A stretch of 64,000 nucleotides of DNA, from assembly GCA_030247675.1 (NCBI GenBank), contig JAOTRX010000009.1, forward strand, positions 124,001 through 188,000, given 5' to 3'. The stretch comes from Desulforhopalus sp. GTDB lineage: Bacteria; Desulfobacterota; Desulfobulbia; Desulfobulbales; Desulfocapsaceae. The notes below the pieces were generated by a model, which made no database searches, had not been told where the DNA came from, and saw only the letters and a list, made by a program, of their open reading frames with translations. Of this stretch, positions 61,129 to 64,000 are shown piece after piece. A program made the position numbers and the translations under genes. Within the stretch, counting starts at the first letter, position 1. Each line of letters opens with the position of its first letter.

Positions 61129-62826
61129 ATGAATGCGGTGGCAAAAGTCGGGATGACCCTCAACTATGTGATCGATTCCAGCTGTTCGAAATACCGGGAC
61201 ACACCGGCAATCGGCATGGCCATGGAAACGCCGCTCACCTACGGCGAGTTCCACGACCGGATCATCGCCCTTGCCGCCAGGTTTCTCCGGGAAGGGGTGA
61301 AAAAGGACGACCGCATCGCCATCCTCGCCGAGAACTCTCACAACTGGGCGATCGCCTACATGGCCACTGCCCGTTTGGGCGCCGTTGCCGTACCCATTCT
61401 CCCTGATCTGCCGGAAAGCGATGTCCACCATATTCTGGGTGAGATGCAGGTCAAGGTCATTTTTACCACCCAGAAGCAGATCGAAAAACTCTATGAACTG
61501 CGCCAGGTAATCACCGGGCCGGTCATTACCCTTGATGATTATGCCGCCGAGATCGGCGTGCTCCCTGTCATTACCATGTCCGCCTATCTGGAAGAGGCCC
61601 TGACGTTTTTGCGGGGCAACCCTGAACGGCCGGTATTTCCGGAGGTCATGGAGGACGATCTGGCGTCCATCCTCTATACCTCGGGGACATCCGGGTATTC
61701 CAAGGCGGTCATGCTCAGCCATAAAAATCTCACCGCCAATGCCTATGCGGCGTCCAGCCTGAAAGAGATCCCTCCGGGAGCGGTGTGGCTGTCTATCCTG
61801 CCGATGTCGCATACCTACGAATTTACCTGCGGCTTTATTCTGCCCCTGCTGTGCGGCGCCCGTATAGCTTACGCCGGCAAGACGCCGACCCCGGCGATCC
61901 TGCAAAAGCTCTGCGAACATGAAAAGCCCTTTGCCATCTTCGCCGTGCCCCTGGTCCTCGAAAAGATCTATAAGAAACGGGTGCTGCCGCAGATAGAAAA
62001 GAGCCGACTGCTTGGCATGCTCTGCAAGGTCGGGTTGACGAGAAGGTTGATCTACCGGAAGATCGGCGCGAAATTGTGTGCCTTTTTCGGCGGCAATCTC
62101 CAGCTCATGGGGGTCGGCGGGGCGGCGCTCAATCCGGATGTGGAGAAGTTTCTTTATGAGGCGAGATTCCCCTATCTGGTCGGCTACGGGATGACCGAAT
62201 CGGCACCGCTCATCGCCGGCGGGCCGGCCGGCGACAAGACCATCACCATTGGCTCGACCGGCAAGCCCATCCCCGGGGTACAGGTGAAGATCGTCGGGGC
62301 CGACGCGGAGTCGGGGATCGGCGAGATCACTGTTTGCGGGGCAAATGTTATGCGCGGTTACTACAACGACGCCGAGGCGACCCAGGCGGTGCTCACCGTT
62401 GACGGCTGGCTTTCCACCGGCGACCTCGGGGTCTTTGACGAAAAGGGCAATCTGCATGTTCGCGGTCGCTCGAAAAACGTCATTGTCCTGGCAAGCGGCG
62501 AGAACGTCTACCCGGAGGCCATCGAGCACAAAATCAACACCTTCAACTGGGTCGTTGAAAGCCTGGTGCTTGAGAATAACGGCCAGGTCGAGGCCTGGGT
62601 CTATCCCGATTATGAGTTCATCGACGAGCAGACCGCGGGCGGTTCCCGCATCGACCGAAGGTCGTATATAGAAAGCCTCCTGGAAAACACGCGGATCGAA
62701 TTAAACGAGCAGCTTCCCAAATCATCGCGGCTGTCGAAGGTCTTTGAACGCCGCGAACCCTTCATCAAAACCGCCACCCATAAGATCAAGCGGTATCTCT
62801 ACCATGGCACCGCCATGGTCGGCTAA
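61129..62826 (+). CDS. AMP-binding long-chain acyl-CoA synthetase-like enzyme
   Basis: 565 residues. ATP/AMP motif ILYTSGTSGYSKAVMLSHKN, then VGYGMTESAPLIAG, STGDLGVFDEKGN and RSKNVIVLASGENVYPEAIE. The family activates fatty or other carboxylic acids to acyl-CoA or acyl-ACP through an acyl-adenylate. GAGGTGG 4 bases before the ATG. The Gly-Tyr-Ser in the first motif departs from the usual Thr-Gly-x-Pro-Lys-Gly, which may affect activity. The molybdopterin gene follows after 120 bases. Confidence 0.9.
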   Translation: MNAVAKVGMTLNYVIDSSCSKYRDTPAIGMAMETPLTYGEFHDRIIALAARFLREGVKKDDRIAILAENSHNWAIAYMATARLGAVAVPILPDLPESDVHHILGEMQVKVIFTTQKQIEKLYELRQVITGPVITLDDYAAEIGVLPVITMSAYLEEALTFLRGNPERPVFPEVMEDDLASILYTSGTSGYSKAVMLSHKNLTANAYAASSLKEIPPGAVWLSILPMSHTYEFTCGFILPLLCGARIAYAGKTPTPAILQKLCEHEKPFAIFAVPLVLEKIYKKRVLPQIEKSRLLGMLCKVGLTRRLIYRKIGAKLCAFFGGNLQLMGVGGAALNPDVEKFLYEARFPYLVGYGMTESAPLIAGGPAGDKTITIGSTGKPIPGVQVKIVGADAESGIGEITVCGANVMRGYYNDAEATQAVLTVDGWLSTGDLGVFDEKGNLHVRGRSKNVIVLASGENVYPEAIEHKINTFNWVVESLVLENNGQVEAWVYPDYEFIDEQTAGGSRIDRRSYIESLLENTRIELNEQLPKSSRLSKVFERREPFIKTATHKIKRYLYHGTAMVG

Positions 62827-62946
62827 GAGACTGCGGACTTGCCGGACCGGGTGCTTTTACGGTCCGGCCCTCCTTCACCAGCCACATCAACCAGCGGCCG
62901 CCGTCTTCATAGAGACCGGGACGGCGCCCCAAGAACTGTGTGCACC

Positions 62947-64000
62947 ATGATACACAAGAAGACTATCTGTCCGCTCGATTGTCCCGACAGCTGCGCCATG
63001 ATTGCCACCGTTGTCGACGGGCGGGTCACCAGCCTTAAGGGCGATGCCCGGCATCCCTATACCAGGGGCTTCATCTGCCGGAAGATGCGCCGTTATCCGG
63101 AGCGTCTCTACGGATCCGACCGTGTCCTGTATCCCCAGCTGCGGGTCGGTGCTAAGGGGCAGGGAAGGTTTAAGCGAATTGCTTGGGACGAGGCCCTCGA
63201 CCTCATGGCCGATCGCCTTGCTGACATCCGCGCACGCTATGGCGGTGAGGCGATCCTTCCCTACTCCTACGCCGGCAACATGGGCGCGGTGAACCGCTTT
63301 GCCGGATATCCCCTGTTTCACCGGCTGGGCGCCTCGCAGCTCGATCAGACCATCTGCTCGGCGGCGGCAAGTGCCGGATGGTCACGGCAGCTGGGCAATA
63401 CCCCGGGGTGTCCGCCGGAGAACGCCGCCGATGCCGAGCTTATTGTCGCCTGGGGCATCGATATTAAAGTCACCAACAGCCATTTCTGGCCCTATGTCGC
63501 CGCCGCCCGGAAAAAGGGCGGGAAGCTCCTGGTCATCGACCCCTGCCGCAACGACACGGCGCGGGCGGCGGACAGCCATCTGGCGGTGCTGCCCGGCGGC
63601 GACCTTGCCCTGGCCCTGGGGGTGCTGAAGGCCCTCGTCGACGGCGATCTCCTCGACCGGAGGTATATTGAGGAAGAGACGGAAGGTTTTGCATCCCTTG
63701 AGGAGGAGTTGCGCCGCCAGGACTGGTCCGAGCTGACCCGGGAAAGCGGCCTGTCGCGCCAGGCCATGGAGGACCTGGCCAGACTTCTCGCCCGGTCACC
63801 CAGAACCTTTCTGCGCATCGGCATCGGCCTGTCCCGCAACAGCAGGGGCGGCATGGCGGTGCGGGCGATAACCGCCCTTGCAGGGGCCCTTGGCCTCTTT
63901 GGCGGTGGCACCGGCCGGGGTGTCTTTATGACCAGTGGCGCCTTTCGTGGCGACAAGGCAAGGTTGACTTGGCCGTCCCTGGCTCCTGCTGCCACCAGAA
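62947..64000 (+). CDS. Molybdopterin-dependent oxidoreductase, truncated by the window
   Basis: 351 codons visible, open at the right edge. The N-terminal [4Fe-4S] motif is TICPLDCPDSC with the fourth Cys in GFICRKM. Mo-bisPGD landmarks follow: RIAWDEALDLMADRLADI, LDQTICSAAASAGW (possible Mo ligand region), LIVAWGIDIKVTNSHFW and LLVIDPCRNDTARAADSHLAVLPGGD. DMSO-reductase superfamily. The start ATG has no clear ribosome site and could be wrong by a few codons. Confidence 0.88.
   Translation, partial: MIHKKTICPLDCPDSCAMIATVVDGRVTSLKGDARHPYTRGFICRKMRRYPERLYGSDRVLYPQLRVGAKGQGRFKRIAWDEALDLMADRLADIRARYGGEAILPYSYAGNMGAVNRFAGYPLFHRLGASQLDQTICSAAASAGWSRQLGNTPGCPPENAADAELIVAWGIDIKVTNSHFWPYVAAARKKGGKLLVIDPCRNDTARAADSHLAVLPGGDLALALGVLKALVDGDLLDRRYIEEETEGFASLEEELRRQDWSELTRESGLSRQAMEDLARLLARSPRTFLRIGIGLSRNSRGGMAVRAITALAGALGLFGGGTGRGVFMTSGAFRGDKARLTWPSLAPAATR

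Noticed and set aside
57519..61163. A 1214-codon antisense frame opposite dnaE2
   Set aside because: It is an artefact of high-GC codon use. It covers the clear dnaE2 and receiver genes and has no family features.
1..64000. CRISPR arrays, tRNA, rRNA, prophage or IS elements
   Set aside because: No regularly spaced repeats, no tRNA-like cloverleaf or rRNA stretches, and no transposase or integrase noticed by eye; no scanner was run.

Overview
The window looks like a chromosomal segment of a Gram-negative anaerobe or facultative anaerobe, most plausibly a Desulfobacterota (Desulfobulbales-like) genome. This is inferred from the gene mix: TRAP transport, a sigma-54 activator, HDOD and c-di-GMP proteins, DsrE, a LexA/ImuB/DnaE2 cassette, a molybdopterin oxidoreductase, YciB and BipA/TypA. 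No rRNA, tRNA, CRISPR array or insertion sequence was seen.

Layout. 1-0.5 kb: a PadR regulator followed by a truncated TauE/SafE permease. 0.5-2.6 kb: an AT-rich stretch with a pentapeptide-repeat protein carrying a C-terminal nucleotide-binding-like domain. 2.6-11 kb: a hybrid histidine kinase, a LOG-family protein, YciB with a DACNV/diadenylate-cyclase-like protein, and a large NMT1-PAS-PAS-GGDEF-EAL receptor. 11-21.8 kb: a divergent catabolic region. To the left, an FMN hydroxy-acid oxidase, two FAD oxidoreductases and a DUF1667 protein form an operon. To the right lie a GntR regulator, a DctPQM TRAP transporter and PxpABC (5-oxoprolinase). 22-26.3 kb: a Dlt-like acylation operon (MBOAT, AMP ligase, carrier protein, SGNH protein) that ends in a 49-residue DltX-like membrane peptide. 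26.5-29.4 kb: TrkA/TrkH potassium uptake. 29.4-31.4 kb: an NtrC-type activator divergent from a small exported peptide with a near-consensus sigma-54 promoter. 31.5-48.1 kb: mostly housekeeping genes (DsrE, PLP decarboxylase, HisC, DUF2058, helicase, TypA, NUDIX, HAD, PanE-like, OB-fold, SGNH, GlgX, DUF1566). 48.4-54.5 kb: a PulE-type ATPase with MshEN-like repeats, an HDOD protein, a lytic transglycosylase and an EAL-HDOD protein. 54.7-60.5 kb: an SOS mutagenesis cassette (LexA, DUF72, ImuB-like, DnaE2/ImuC) behind a promoter with two copies of a 10-bp repeat. 60.6-64 kb: a stand-alone receiver, an acyl-CoA synthetase and the start of a molybdopterin oxidoreductase cut by the window edge.

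The most striking system is the Dlt-like operon. Five co-directional genes with minimal spacing or stop/start overlaps supply an activating ligase, carrier protein, MBOAT, SGNH esterase-like protein and a micro-protein ending exactly in the FxYxxF motif known from DltX. This implies acylation (D-alanine or another acyl group) of an envelope polymer in a diderm. Second-tier points are the sigma-54 peptide locus, the mutasome cassette with a DUF72 gene where imuA is usually found, and a possible pseudoknot in front of two micro-ORFs downstream of typA.
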